Shown here: positions 12,390 through 23,501 of the stretch, piece by piece
How the letters are laid out: each line of letters starts with the position of its first letter
Position numbering within the stretch: the first letter of the stretch is position 1
Origin: Lithospermum erythrorhizon
Taxonomy: Eukaryota > Streptophyta > Magnoliopsida > Boraginales > Boraginaceae
Length of the DNA: 64,000 nt
Direction of reading: 5' to 3'
Assembly: GCA_019722365.1 (NCBI GenBank)
Contig: JADFUC010001707.1
Location: 1-64,000 of the forward strand
The notes under the pieces: model-generated
The model's input: the letters and a program-made list of their open reading frames with translations, nothing else
The model's database searches: none
Told to the model about the DNA's origin: nothing
Position numbers and translations under genes: made by a program

Positions 12390-13294
12390 ACGTATTATGA
12401 CAAATATGAGAGCCACAACGATTGTCCTAGCACCCACAGTAGAATTAAGTTATAAAACTTCAATAACATACATACTTGTAGAATTTGAGTGGTGGGACCA
12501 TTCTATCATCGTGAACTTCCTACATGTGGAGCTTCTAGTGACCTAGGTTCCCACTTGATAATGACATTTTGTCGTCATACCTTTAGTGTTACCTGCCCGG
12601 CAACTTTGGAGTTCCTGAACCCTTGGCTTTCTTTGGTAAACTTCTAACTTCTTCTTCTTGAATTTCGTCTTGTTTTGGTCCACCAAAACAGAAGAATAAA
12701 TACTTCCCGGTCGTCTGACATTCGTGATCATCTTATGTAGTTTGTTCAGAGACAACTCAAACTTATGCATATTAAAGTTCATGACAAATTGAGAGAATTT
12801 GGAGTGGAAAAGACTTCGGGGATGAGATCCTGACAGTTCTTGAGAGACACTGATGCCCAGGGCATTGAGTCATTCGACCAAGCCAATCATTTTAATGATA
12901 TGGCTTCTTTGTCCGTTCCCGAACAACGTCACTGAGGAAACACGAGACACGTGTCGTATCTACCGTTTATAACCTCACTTCGAATAATTCCTCAAGTTGC
13001 CGGTATATGTCATATGCGCCTTACACCTTTTCATATTTGAAGTGGAGCAGAAGGTTCCATATTGTATGAGACATTGGACATCCACAACATCGAGACCTTG
13101 TGCTTCTTGTGGGATCCACTTTTCGATGGGAGGCACTATTATTAGGTTTTCAAAGGAACCTTCTTTGTTTATTTTATCGGGTTCTCTCTTGCCGAATAAT
13201 TCTCACCCCGAGACCACTCGTCGAAGTTCGAGTTATTAAAACTGCACTTTAAGTCTTGGCGAAGGCAGAGTTTTATAGTATTAGCGGTAGCCAT
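12390..13294 (-). pseudogene. Copia gag and aspartic protease
   Basis: Gag appears to start at the minus-strand ATG at 13292-13294 (MATANTIKLCLRQ). The block at 12720-12810 reads FVMNFNMHKFELSLNKLHKM, a typical copia gag segment. A degraded zinc knuckle (KCHY) lies near 12570-12580. A protease remnant at about 12390-12450 retains a CGSHIC-like stretch after a disturbed catalytic triplet. Frameshifts occur between all blocks. Confidence 0.7.
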
Positions 13295-13639
13295 TAAAAA
13301 TTCTAAAGAATAAGTAAATAAGAACAACGAGAATGATGGCTTCTCGTACTAAACACTAAATAAATTGTAAAGTAATACTAATACTTCAAATCTCACGAAA
13401 TATATTAGTATCAAGACCTATTATACTTAAATCAGCAGCAACACTTGCATACATTTTGAATCAAGTATAAACGGTAGCTTGTAACCAATTATGTAAAACT
13501 ACACTTAACTCTTTGTATTTGTCGGCATACTATTCGAATGCTACCCGACTTTGTGACTCGACAAACCGATTATACAAATTAGGCAGTACTTGGAATGATC
13601 ATCAAAGCCCACAACGTTGGTGAAATCATTTCAACTTCC

Positions 13640-14000
13640 TCTCCCTTAATGACAAGCCATTGGGTAGCGGTCTTCTAGCTTTTATTGTACCCCCACAAAT
13701 GGGCAATAACTGCTTTACGGTTGAATATTCACTTCTTGGTGACAATCTTTCTTCCTGCTTGGTCTTCTAGTCAACTCTCAGTCGATTCTTAGTGATTCTA
13801 TTTCTATCCGTGGCGACAAGCCATTGGGTGACTTCGGCTTTACTATAAGAAATTGGCTCACTTGAGACCAACTTCCTCACGTAACCCGTAAAGAAAAAGA
13901 CCAACATATCCTCATAACCATACCTCATAGGAGGTACTCCGTAATTAGCTCTTCTAGGGCGATCAAGAGGCACACTATGATGTTCATCTTGAATCATAGG
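13640..14000 (-). pseudogene. Second copia linker/RT start fragment
   Basis: A 76-codon minus-strand frame (13767-13997) contains LDRPRRANYGVPPMRYG and then EPISYSKAEVTQWLVATD. This resembles the variable linker and first residues of copia reverse transcriptase (proline/arginine-rich, then an EPxxY...W..A pattern). It lies upstream of the gag start of the main element, so it belongs to another copy or a rearranged part. A second partial copy of the AAGCCATTGGGT segment occurs at 13653. Confidence 0.5.
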
Positions 14001-14060
14001 GTACCTAAAGGTTGGACGGGAAAATAAATAACACTAGATCTTTAACTTGACATCCTAACA

Positions 14061-15687
14061 TTATGTAGGGTAATCCATAGGCGAGCCACCAGAAGTTTCA
14101 TTATAATGGAGAAGAAACAGATTACAGATTTGAGCAGATTATGCTCTCAGATGAATAGCTATGGCTAGAACTACTATAACTTTAAACCAGAAGAATATAG
14201 CTTTCCTATATTAAGTATTTTGATTACATAAAGATTTAAAGATATTTGTGGAGTATTAATAGCCAAAAGAAAGAACTCAAACCGCCTCAATTTTATTGTT
14301 GTTGACCTCGCCCGAGCGGCAACGGCCCCGGACGTTAAGGCTGAAGCTCGAATTTTAGCGAAAAACCATCACTAACTTGCGGCCCCTAGGTAGCGCCTCT
14401 GCGGTAACGCTGCGGCGCTTACGTTGGCCTATATCAGAACAACGCAAAATAGTCGAAGCTTGAAGCGGAATTTACCTCCGATTCCAAATCTCGACTTCTT
14501 ATTCGATATGACAATGTTGATTCAAAATATTCAACACACTAAGAACTGAGAGCTTCATAAGACCTATTGTGTTATATTGGCAGCCTGGTTATCTTCAGTC
14601 AATAACATAACTTCATCTTCCTTCAGCTCATCAATACTGTTCGTCTACGAACCTTGCATGAAATTAAAAGGTCAGAAAACTAAAACGATAACTTCCATTT
14701 CCTATGAAGATTGAAGACTAATATCTGCATGATTGTGATTAGTGAACTTCAACATGATAGCAAAATTGTTCACACTTGTATTAACAAAAAATAATCCAGA
14801 TACGTTGCCACGTTGGTTTCGGAAATGCAATGTATTTATATCTTCATCAAGACTCAAGAGGCAACATGGATTTAAGATTGAAGATGATATTACAGTTGCA
14901 TCATGGAATTAATATAACAATAACGTAAAATAAAAAATAAAAAAATAAAACGATTTATTTGATTTGAAGAAATCCGTTGGTTGCAATAGACAATTAAACT
15001 GTAGACCATAAGAACCTGCCCTTTGCAAAACCAAGCACTTCACCTAAGTAGAAACTCTTACTTCAATAGCAATAGCAACAAGCCTTCATCACTAATGTAA
15101 AAACTGCTTGCGGCATAAGGAGAACCTGGACAGGGGAATTCAAGAAGAAGCAAAAGACAAATGGAAGATATATTTTAAGCAGGGAGAGGTGAAACTCTCA
15201 ATGCTTGCCTTTCACAGCTAAAATTTATTAGACCTCCAATGAGGAGAGTGTGACAGAAATAATTAAATCGGGTAAGGGTTTTCTAACAATCATCGATTGT
15301 ACATTCATATATGTAATATGAACTCCAGAGAGCGATTCCATCTTATACAGAAAAAGAAGAAAGCATTTATCTTAAAGGGAACTAGAATACATCAGATTGT
15401 ACCAATGGGAACTCCAACAGATATTGACACTAGAATTAGTAGCAGTAACTTTCTTCAATCACATTACAAAATCAACTAATACCAGAAGCTAAATCAATGT
15501 TCATCTTGTAGAGTGGGAAGCATAATGATAATAGCTTTGGAAATCGAACTAAAGGCAAATTGTTCACATTACAGGCGAAAAGTATCACCATAATAAATCA
15601 CTATAACACTTTTCATAGAAATGCAGAAGTTAAAATAAGTAGCAGTACTTTTTCATTCTTCAAGCACATAACAACGTTAACCAACTG
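14061..15687. other. Intergenic; 3' flank of plastid EF-Tu gene
   Basis: No gene is supportable here. A GC-richer patch at about 14310-14480 may be a retroelement LTR portion. The stretch nearest 15687 should contain the 3' untranslated region of the EF-Tu gene, which is on the minus strand, but I see no decisive polyadenylation signal. Confidence 0.4.
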
Positions 15688-17424
15688 TCATTCAACAATC
15701 TTCTGAATAACACCAGCTCCAACAGTCTTCCCCCCTTCCCGGATAGCGAACCTCATCCCTTGCTCACAAGCAATAGGCATAATAAGCTCAACCACCATCT
15801 TCACACGGTCACCGGGCATAACCATCTTGGACTCCTCGTCCTTATCATTCATAATCTGAGTCACCTTCCCCGTCACATCAGTAGTCCTCATGTAGAATTG
15901 AGGCCTATATCCTGCAAAAAACGGGGAATGCCTGCCACCCTCTTCCTTCTTCAAAACATAAACAATTGCCTCGAATTTCGTATGTGGCGTGATTGATCCA
16001 GGCTTAGATAACACCATTCCTCTAGAAATATCCATCTTCTGGATCCCTCTCAACAACAACCCAACGTTATCCCCGGCCAACGCCTCGTCCAACGTCTTCT
16101 GAAACATCTCCACCCCCGTCACTGTACTAGTCCTAGTATCTCTTAACCCCACAATATCAACAGTATCTCCAATCTTAACAGTCCCCCTCTCTATCCTCCC
16201 CGTAGAAACCGTCCTACCTGATGTCGAAAAAAAGAAACATCCTCGATAATAATAAAAAGAGGGCAAATCCCATAGTACGCCTCAAGGAATAGGAACCTCT
16301 TCTCCCGACACTATCCGTCAGTGAAAACATCGATAACTCGTTTCCCCCGTTTAATCCCGGATTACGACGTAGCGCCTCGATGCACGACAAAGCGGACCGA
16401 CACAATCGAATATGTCCCGGGGAACTTCATCTGACTGACGATAACGCTCCGCAACGCTAACTCCGCTGATTCGGCAGCTCACAAATACGTCCGCTTTTGA
16501 TCCTGTTTATTCAAGAAAACAACCATATTCGGAACCCCAACTTGCTTAGCCAACAAAATATGCTCCTTCGTCTGAGGCATCGGTCCATCAGCCCCTGAAA
16601 CCACCAAAATTGCCCCATCCATCTGGGCAGCTCCAGTGATCATATTCTTGACATAATCGGCGTGGCCCGGGCAGTCCACGTGGGCATAATGGCGATTCTC
16701 CGTCTCGTATTCCACAGTAGCAGTATTAATCGTGATCCCGCGGGCACGTTCCTCCGGGGCAGCATCGATTTCGTCATATTTCTTGGGGGCGGACCCACCT
16801 ACAACAAATAATATGATGAAAATACTTTTAAAGAAAAACCGAATGATATTAAATTTATTCTCCTATTGGATAAATATTACATGTCATTCTAACTTAGAAA
16901 ATTTAGATTTTTTACTTGTCACTTTACATAAAAAAATTGTTAATCTGTATTTTTGACTGCTTTATTATTATTAAATTATGAATGAATGTCATAATTTCAA
17001 TTAATTATCATTCTACATTTTCAACTAGTATGACAAATAATTTAGTTTGGAGCGAGTATTTAAAAAGTAATTTATGATCAAAGTTTTTGACAGACCCACC
17101 TAGAGAGGCTAGAGCCATAGTAAGTGCAGCAGTAAGAGTTGTTTTGCCATGGTCAACGTGTCCAATTGTCCCGATATTGACGTGTGGTTTTTTGCGCTCG
17201 AATTTCCCACGTGCCGCACGCACGTTGAAGCGGTGTCTGAACGTGCAGGAGTTAGTAGGAGCTGTGCGGTGGAAGAGAGTTAAGGATGTCGGAGTGAAGG
17301 AAGAGGATAAGGTAGGAGTGGATTTGTGTAATAATAATAAGGGTGTGTTTTGTTTGGGGGCACTTTGTTGCAAGTGTGGTTGGAGGTTGGAAAGGCTTGT
17401 TGAGGATGCTGAAATGGATGCCAT
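15688..17424 (-). CDS. tufA: Plastid elongation factor Tu, nuclear gene, with one scrambled internal stretch
   Basis: EF-Tu is the GTPase that delivers aminoacyl-tRNA to the plastid ribosome. The gene is in two exons on the minus strand: 17424-17100 and 16799-15688. Exon 1 encodes a Ser/Thr-rich plastid transit peptide (about residues 1-70), then [20 protein letters not shown], which carries the G1 motif. Exon 2 carries the switch region, DCPGHADYV (G3) and NKQD (G4), then domains 2 and 3 ending [10 protein letters not shown]. The splice junction keeps the frame ([10 protein letters not shown]). Between 16499 and 16215, about 95 codons after NKQD (including the G5 region) are scrambled by many small indels and substitutions with stops, while both flanks are very well conserved. 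Either this copy is a pseudogene or the patch is a sequence error; I favour error because the edges are sharp. The symbol follows the common name of the plant nuclear gene. Confidence 0.9.
16215..16499 (-). other. Scrambled stretch inside EF-Tu exon 2
   Basis: Conserved EF-Tu coding sequence stops at about 16500 and resumes at about 16213. In between, short recognisable pieces remain (for example the codons for GIKRG near 16355 and EDV near 16235), but they lie in shifting frames separated by 1-5 base insertions and deletions. The stretch is about 285 bp, close to the roughly 295 bp expected, so there is no large deletion or insertion. Dense small indels with preserved overall length are typical of uncorrected long-read sequence. 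Confidence 0.8.
16800..17099 (-). other. EF-Tu intron flanked by a 10-bp direct repeat
   Basis: This 300-bp AT-rich intron has donor GTGGGT and acceptor TGTAG. The 10-mer TAGGTGGGTC (minus strand) spans both the exon-intron junction (17093-17102) and the intron-exon junction (16792-16801). Such a direct repeat at both junctions is what a target-site duplication from a transposon insertion would leave. The interior resembles plant MITE sequence: TTGTCAAAAACTTTGATCAT at the 5' end parallels GTGTCAAACTTTGAACACTG in the MITE at 62736-62971. Confidence 0.75.
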
Positions 17425-17439
17425 TTTTTTGGGATAGAA

Positions 17440-19009
17440 AGGAGTGTTAGATTGTGGGTAAGGTGTTTGGGGATTTGGAGGGTTTTATCTTCCTGCTAAT
17501 TCAACCAGGGCCTCTCAATTTTGAGCTGTCCCCAGGTAAGATGTACAATGCTTAGTTTGCTAGTTACATTTTCAGTGCAATGGCTTAGCGTATTATTTTC
17601 TGCTTTTTACTTGAAATAATTGATGATTATTTAATTTTACCTTTCTGATAGTTTGTTTAATAAAATTGACCACACGCACATCAAACTTTTTATCTAATAT
17701 TAGCATTTATTTATATTTTACTATTTTTATAATTAAAATAATTATAACAATTCTTGTTTATAATTAAATAAGAATAAGTAAAGGATAATAAAATAATTTA
17801 TTAAATAGTTATACGATTATCCTTTATAATTAAGCCACAAATAATTACCTGATTAGTTAGTATCAATTCCACTAAAAATATATTGAAGTATAAAAAAATA
17901 AAAAAAAAAAAGTTTAAATAAAGGATAATAGAGATAATTATGTGAAAATGATTTGATTTTTTATATCCAAATCAATGAACCAACTCTCTGGCCCCGTAAA
18001 AAATAATAATGAATTTTGATATAAAAAATTAAAACAAAAAATTAATTTATTATCAAATAATTGATCACAAATAATTAAAATGAGATAAGAAATTTGAAAA
18101 TACAAATAACCAATACAAATCAACCATTGTATGGACCCATCAATTGCTTGATTCCCTTGATGCACTCTCTTTTTACAGCCAGACCCAATTAATGTCTAAG
18201 CAGTGGCAGTCCCAGCTGAGAAAGAGTACGTGTGGCTTCTTTGAGGAGTTCAACATGTTTAATTTTTACTCACATAATTTAATCCAAATCACCAATCAAC
18301 AACACCCACCTGTGATTTAAATTATTGAATGTTTTTTTCAACATGCCCATTGTAAGTAGTCTAATGTGATTTTATGGGTTCATTTCTTTTTTTCAATTAA
18401 ATTATTTTACTTTATATTGCAAGGATTAATGAAGTTCTAGAGACACATACTCTATCGTTATTAATATAATTGATTCTTTAGGATTGAACTATTATGTTAA
18501 AATATTTGATTATTTACTTTATCAATACCATTTTTTTTATAAGTAATGCATTCATAAATTAAAATAACGTGTCAATAACATCATGTCTAGCGCCTACAGT
18601 ACTTGAAGAACTGAAGAAATTACAATTCATCAAATTAAAAGTACTAATTGTTACATCCAACAAATTAAAAAATCACCCAATATCGTTAGGAAACAAAAGA
18701 TATTACAATTAGTCTTCAAAAGGTCTTTCGTCATCTTTTCCCATTCTCCTGATATTATAATATAATCTGTGGAAATACTTATTCCATACATGTGAAGAAA
18801 ACCCATCAATAACAATGTAAAAAGAGTGGAAATTATAATTTTTTTGCCGAGAGAGAGTTGTAATGATGGTTTCTCCAAACGAAACAAGATTGTGATTTTG
18901 CTTAGAATTATCTTCATCATCTCTGTCATCATCTTGAGCGAAAGTTTTGTTTCCCTTAATGTTGATTCTAGTTCCTTTGTGATACATAATGATATTCCAA
19001 ATGGGGTTT
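17440..19009. other. AT-rich intergenic; EF-Tu promoter side
   Basis: This is the upstream flank of the EF-Tu gene followed by very AT-rich DNA. No ORF, RNA gene or recognisable transposon was found. The EF-Tu promoter should lie just above 17424, but I cannot place a TATA box with confidence. Confidence 0.4.
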
Positions 19010-19124
19010 GGATTATGCGCCCGACCGGCGCACGGGTCGATGCGTTGTGGGTGATGGAGTGACCTCACAGGCCACCACCACGAATCTTTCCGACACGTTT
19101 TGTCCTTACTCCGTAATTCATTAG

Positions 19125-19229
19125 AAACCGGTGAGTCGCCCATCCTAAATTACTCGAGTCAAACCACGCTTAACATTGGAGTTCTTATGAGATGAACTTC
19201 GAAAGAAGATGCATGCGATGGTATGAGTA
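19125..19229 (-). repeat. 5S rRNA-derived segment in TRIM 3' LTR
   Basis: The minus strand contains AGAACTCCAATGTTAAGCGT, followed about 25 bp later by AGGATGGGCGACTC. These correspond to the 5S rRNA middle part with A-box-like and C-box-like promoter elements. It is too diverged and too embedded in the repeat to be a working 5S gene. Confidence 0.75.
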
Positions 19230-19533
19230 ATGCCGTCAGTAATATCAAACATATCACGCACACACATTTTGCGGTCAGTACAGCCTCTCCCGACTTCGGC
19301 CTGTCTCGTTGAGCCACGTAAAACGGACCGTGCCATCCGTGTGAGATTCTAGAATTGGCTCCTCTGACCTCAAGAGGTGTCTGTGACTTTGCGCCACATA
19401 GCGAGCTTAGTTTCTCGCGGTTCAGACTTCTTTGTAATCTGAATTTATGTCGGTGCGTTATTAGATTTGATGGTGGCCTCACAAGCCACCCACAAGTCTT
19501 TCCAACCGTTTTTGTCTCATTTCGCGTGCTCGA

Positions 19534-19640
19534 GAAACTTCCTAGTGGGCCACCGTGCAGTAGAATTACCCAGTGTGCGCTTAACATTGGAGTTAACATG
19601 AGATGAGGCACAAAGAAGATCGTGCGATGGTATGAGTATT
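19534..19640 (-). repeat. 5S rRNA-derived segment in TRIM 5' LTR
   Basis: This is the second copy of the 5S-like segment, with the shared core CTCCAATGTTAAGCG on the minus strand. Its C-box part is more degraded than in the other copy (a GGTGGCCCACTAGGAAG stretch replaces the canonical sequence). It lies about 411 bp from the first copy. Confidence 0.7.
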
Positions 19641-19685
19641 AATCGAATGCATGCTCGAGCATGCTCAGCGCGCACACATTTTTCT

Positions 19686-20449
19686 GTTCGAATTACATGG
19701 ATCATTTGAGATACCAATACAAATTTTAGTGTCTCTTTTGTTGCATCTTCGTCTGTAGTTTCCCTAACTTTGGGGATGATGCTGATTGAAACTATGGTTA
19801 CGATTTATGTGAGAGGTTAAGTTTTAGGGTTTTTTTTTTTTTTTGGTTTTGTTGTTTTCAAAGGATTTTTAAATTCACACATTTGTTGTGAAACTGTTTA
19901 TGAAGGGCCTTATTGTTGAAGATAACTTAATTACGGGTGATCCAAATTGTCCAGAGGTTGCTACTGCTCAGATATATGTTGTTTTGATCCCAAGATTCTA
20001 AAGTTGATGAAAGTATCAATTGTGATATTATTGTGGAACATCGGAAAATTGAAGTGATTCCAAATTTCAATTGAAAACAGATAATGGAGGAAGAGGTGAT
20101 CATCTGTTTCTAGAGGATTTGTACAGAAGATGCATAAGGGGTTAATGGTTTGTTGTTTTATGGTATGAGATTTTTTGTTGGTATTCTGCCCAGAGTAAAT
20201 TTAAATGAAGTTTTTATTTTTCAGATGGAGGAAGTTTCTGAAATTTTCTCAAAATGTTTTGGGATGTTTTTGTGATTTTTTGGAGTGTTGGTGCTTTGTT
20301 GGAAGTTAAGGTTGATGAATTTCATACTTGAGTCTTTTGTGCGTTGACCATTAGGGCAGCCATGCAGTTAGTCCATCATGATGTAGGGAGGTTGCTCCAG
20401 AGATTGTAGCGGTCTTTTGTGTTAAAATTATCTTGGGTCATCTTTTGAT
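19686..20449. other. Intergenic, nothing recognised
   Basis: No supportable ORF or repeat family was seen. There is a poly-T run near 19830. Confidence 0.4.
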
Positions 20450-20900
20450 GTCGTGTTATTTACCCAGTGGGGCATTATGGGCAAGGCCGAGTTGGAGAAT
20501 TTGGCTCGGTGGTTGTTGGCTCGTAGAGCCAAGCCAGGCCGGAGGCGAGGCTCGAGGCTGGCTCACTTGGTAGAAATTTATTTAAAGGATAAAATGCACA
20601 AAAATAATAGAAATGAACATTAGTTATCAATTGATAAATTGGATATTGACTAGATTATAATAAAAAAATCATCATAACAACACATTGGTCCTTGATAATA
20701 AATTTGAATCATCATAAAATTATAACAAAACTGGTCTTTAATATATACTAATTTCATATAACCGAGCTACAAAGAATACTTATTGAAGCTTGAGTCATTT
20801 CGTAGCTACTGGCTCGACATAGGCCGAGCCGGGCTTAGAACCTCGCTCCGAGCGAGTCGTTTGGTTGAGCTCGACTCATTAACAGCTCTAGTTACCAGAG
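20450..20900. repeat. Transposon remnant with GAGC/GGCTCG-rich ends
   Basis: The left part (20480-20570) is dense in GGCTCG, GAGCC and GCTCGAGG words. The right part (20805-20890) has GGCCGAGCCGGGCTTAG and GAGCTCGACTCATTAACAGC. The ends are roughly inverted relative to each other, with AT-rich DNA between them. This composition is familiar from a widespread family of plant DNA-transposon remnants. The exact superfamily cannot be assigned here. Confidence 0.45.
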
Positions 20901-21149
20901 AGTTTAATTGAAATGACCAAATTAACAATGTGGATAGTGAAGAGTGAATGAAGAAGGAGGGGTATTCCAGTAGAAGCCTAGGATAATAAGATCTACGATT
21001 TTTTATGGGTAATTCATGTTGGGGAATAAGGTTTTCAGGTTGTTTGGGTGAAAGTTTGGGATCCAATGATCATTCCAAATAAAATATTGATGTTCTATCC
21101 ATTTCTCACATAGCATAACATAAAATCGTTAATTTTTTCTAATCTTGAT

Positions 21150-21540
21150 TGATGCCTTTCCAAGTATTGGAGGGATTGTTCTTGTTGCTGGGTATAGTGA
21201 GTGGGGACGTAAGAGGGTAATATTTGGACTTAAAAACAAGATTTAAGTGGGTGTTTAGATGATTAAAGAGTCTCCACCCATTCTGTGCTAGAAGAGCAAG
21301 GTTGAAATGATGGAGATGTTTGAACTCGAGACCTCTATTTTCAGTGTCAAGGCAAAGAAAGTCCTAGTTAATCTAGTGATACATCTACCTTGATTGCTTC
21401 TCCATAAGAAATTAGCAAAAATCATATCAATCTCGTAAAGGGTTGAGATGGGGAATTTATAAATATCCATTGGATAGACTAAAATTAGTTAGAGCACCAA
21501 TTTTATAAGAATAACTCTACCGGAGAAAAGTTAAGAAACT
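21150..21540 (-). mobile_element. L1-type LINE fragment (ORF2 C-terminal part)
   Basis: On the minus strand the sequence reads GRVILIKLVL, then YPMDIYKFPISTLYEIDMIF and ANFLWRS. This is the post-RT segment of plant L1 ORF2, where the family pattern is roughly G-R-x-x-L-I-x-x-V then P-x-Y-x-M. Stops and a frameshift interrupt it. It is a short internal fragment; neither the 5' part nor a poly-A tail was seen. Confidence 0.7.
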
Positions 21541-21827
21541 TAGTTTTTCAACTGAGAATTTTGATTTTAATTTTGTCAATAAACTTAGAAAATAAAATTT
21601 TCCTGTTGCTTTTTATGTCAAGAGAAATTTCAAGAAAGGTGACAAATTTTTCGAGGTATTAACCTTGAGATCATCAAGAATTTTGGTTTTAGATATGGCA
21701 GGGGTGTTAGGACTAAAAGTAATTGTGAATTTTGTGTAGTGTGATTTGACCTCGGACTTGACAAAATTGGTTTAAGTTGAACAAAAATGTAATACTTTTC
21801 TTATCGAGATGAATGAAGAAAAAATTT

Positions 21828-22650
21828 GTTGGAACTATGAGATACTAGACCTCATGAAATGTCCGTTGAACAATTTAGATTTTATAACCGATTTATACAT
21901 TCAAATAATATTTCTGATTTTTTAGATTTTTTTCTAATTAAATGTAATTAAATTTATTAATTGAAGCTTGAAGCACTTGTCGTTTACGTATTTGAATCGT
22001 ATCATACAGAAAAGTCAATAAGCTGCGATGCCACGTCGACCTAAGCGAAATTTGGCCGTCATGCATTAGCGTCACACAGTCGAAGATGGCTGAGTTGACT
22101 CGGTCAACAGTAAACTTGTTGACGGGGCCCGTTGACTCGGTCGAGCCGATTCAACCCGACCCGACCAGCTGCGACCCGGATTGGTGATTCGATCTGGACT
22201 AACATGTGGCGTGCGGCGAGGATGACCGTGGCATCCCGTCACCTACTGCGTGGCGACGGCTTTATCGTTACCACGTCGGTGATGAGGTCGACCGCATTAC
22301 ACGAGGCGTGGCATGATCGTCAGCGCCAGCGTCCTTTGGCGCGGTGATAATGTCGTGATGGCGTGGCGTATCATATGGACAGGAAAAGATGCGGCGTCAT
22401 ACGTTAGAATTACGTTTGACGTTTGGGCAGAGCGATGGGTCCTGAATCAGCATATCCGTTATGGGTTTGGGCTGTAAATTTAGGCTGCGTCCTTTTTTTT
22501 CTATACCTTGATAGGCATGAGGCTTATCTTGGTCCAAGCTTGTTTTCAAAGGGCCAATTGGGTTTTGGTTTGATCCAAACTTAATTATTGATACATGTTT
22601 TGCTAGGATTGATTTATTGAACATCAATTGAATTGGACAAATTTAATTTC
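21828..22650 (+). repeat. LTR-like segment, probably Ty1/copia
   Basis: It opens TGTTGGAACTATGAGATACT, and about 75 bp of its start recur at 29890-29980. A GC-rich stretch at 22025-22400 has many CGTGGC and ACGTCG words, a composition common in plant copia LTRs. No adjoining coding region, primer-binding site or partner LTR was found, so it is either solo or truncated. The right edge is a guess. Confidence 0.45.
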
Positions 22651-23501
22651 TTGATGAAAATTATTTTAATTAATTATTTTAACCACATTAAAATTAATTC
22701 TAATTAGATTAGATTACATTAGATTAGATTTAATTGTTTCTTGGAACTAATGGACATAGATCAATTAAATTCTAACAAATCTCACCTAATAAATAAGTAG
22801 TTAATTATTTCTTGATTGATATGCTTGACATGATTGTAAGAGTAAATAAAATATAACAAATCCCACCTAATGAATAAGTAGTTAATGTCATACCAAAATA
22901 TAAAGTCGGGATAGAATTAAGCATTATTAAGTAGGCTGCTAGTATATTAGGCGTGTCCAAATGGGATGCCATCACGATGGAATATTCTAAGTTATTAAGA
23001 TTGAACTTGAACTTACATTATTCATTTTTTTAATTAATTCGATATATTTAGTCATTTCCGGTGAATTCGATACGGCGTATGAACCCGTTAACATAGAAGT
23101 TTGCAATACGGTCTAGTATGAACTTTTATTGTCTCGAAGTTAGGATGGTCATAATTATATGGTGTACACTTGCTTACATGAAAGCTTGAATGAAGAAATG
23201 TGATGCGTCTTTGGATTAGATTTTATGTTGTGTGAGTTCTTGGCATACTTTATGTGTTTAGTGGGATTGTAAACACTAGTATAGTTATTCTATTATTTGA
23301 TTTAGAATATCATTTATGACATATAGACTAAGTTGTTCTATTTTTATGTACTTTCTACTGTAGTTCATTATGAGTCCCTTTTCCTCTATGAGTGCTTTTC
23401 GGTCTGACTTGGAAAGATGTATGCTGGATGACTATAACTTTAATGTATGGTCAAGGCTTTTGAGGAAGATACTAGCTCACTAGCACATTAAATATGTAAT
23501 A
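22651..23501. other. Intergenic, short duplicated words only
   Basis: No gene was found. The phrase CACCTAATGAATAAGTAGTTAA and a close variant occur at about 22785 and 22864, showing a small local duplication. Confidence 0.4.

Larger units (their letters stand above)
8000..14060 (-). mobile_element. Degenerate Ty1/copia retrotransposon
   Basis: Read on the minus strand, the order is gag (start near 13294), zinc knuckle remnant, aspartic protease, integrase and reverse transcriptase. Protease, then integrase, then reverse transcriptase is the diagnostic order for Ty1/copia. Frames are broken throughout by small indels. An extra linker-to-RT piece at 13640-14000 lies upstream of gag, so the locus is rearranged or holds parts of two copies. 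LTR boundaries and primer-binding site were not identified. Confidence 0.8.
19010..19685 (-). mobile_element. Cassandra-like TRIM retrotransposon carrying 5S rRNA sequence
   Basis: Two diverged direct repeats about 411 bp apart each contain a 5S rRNA-derived segment in the same orientation. Cassandra elements are short non-coding LTR retrotransposons (TRIMs) whose LTRs carry a 5S-like sequence, so this fits closely. Read on the minus strand, the 5' LTR is about 19395-19685 and the 3' LTR about 19010-19265. Between them, GGTCAGAGGAGCCAATTCTA near 19354-19374 resembles a degraded initiator-Met primer-binding site. There is no coding capacity. Both LTRs contain GTNGGAAAGANTNGTGG-type and GGCNTGTGAGG blocks. 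Edges are approximate and no target-site duplication was confirmed. Confidence 0.8.

Noticed and set aside
17087..17437. 116-codon open frame on the plus strand
   Set aside because: It is the antisense shadow of EF-Tu exon 1.
19159..19611. 150-codon open frame on the minus strand
   Set aside because: It spans TRIM LTR and 5S-like sequence, which is non-coding.
19125..19640. Functional 5S rRNA genes
   Set aside because: Both copies are diverged, lack canonical promoter boxes and lie inside the LTRs of a TRIM element.
22132..22347. 71-codon Arg/Thr-rich open frame
   Set aside because: It falls in a GC-rich LTR-like segment where open frames arise by composition; no domain.
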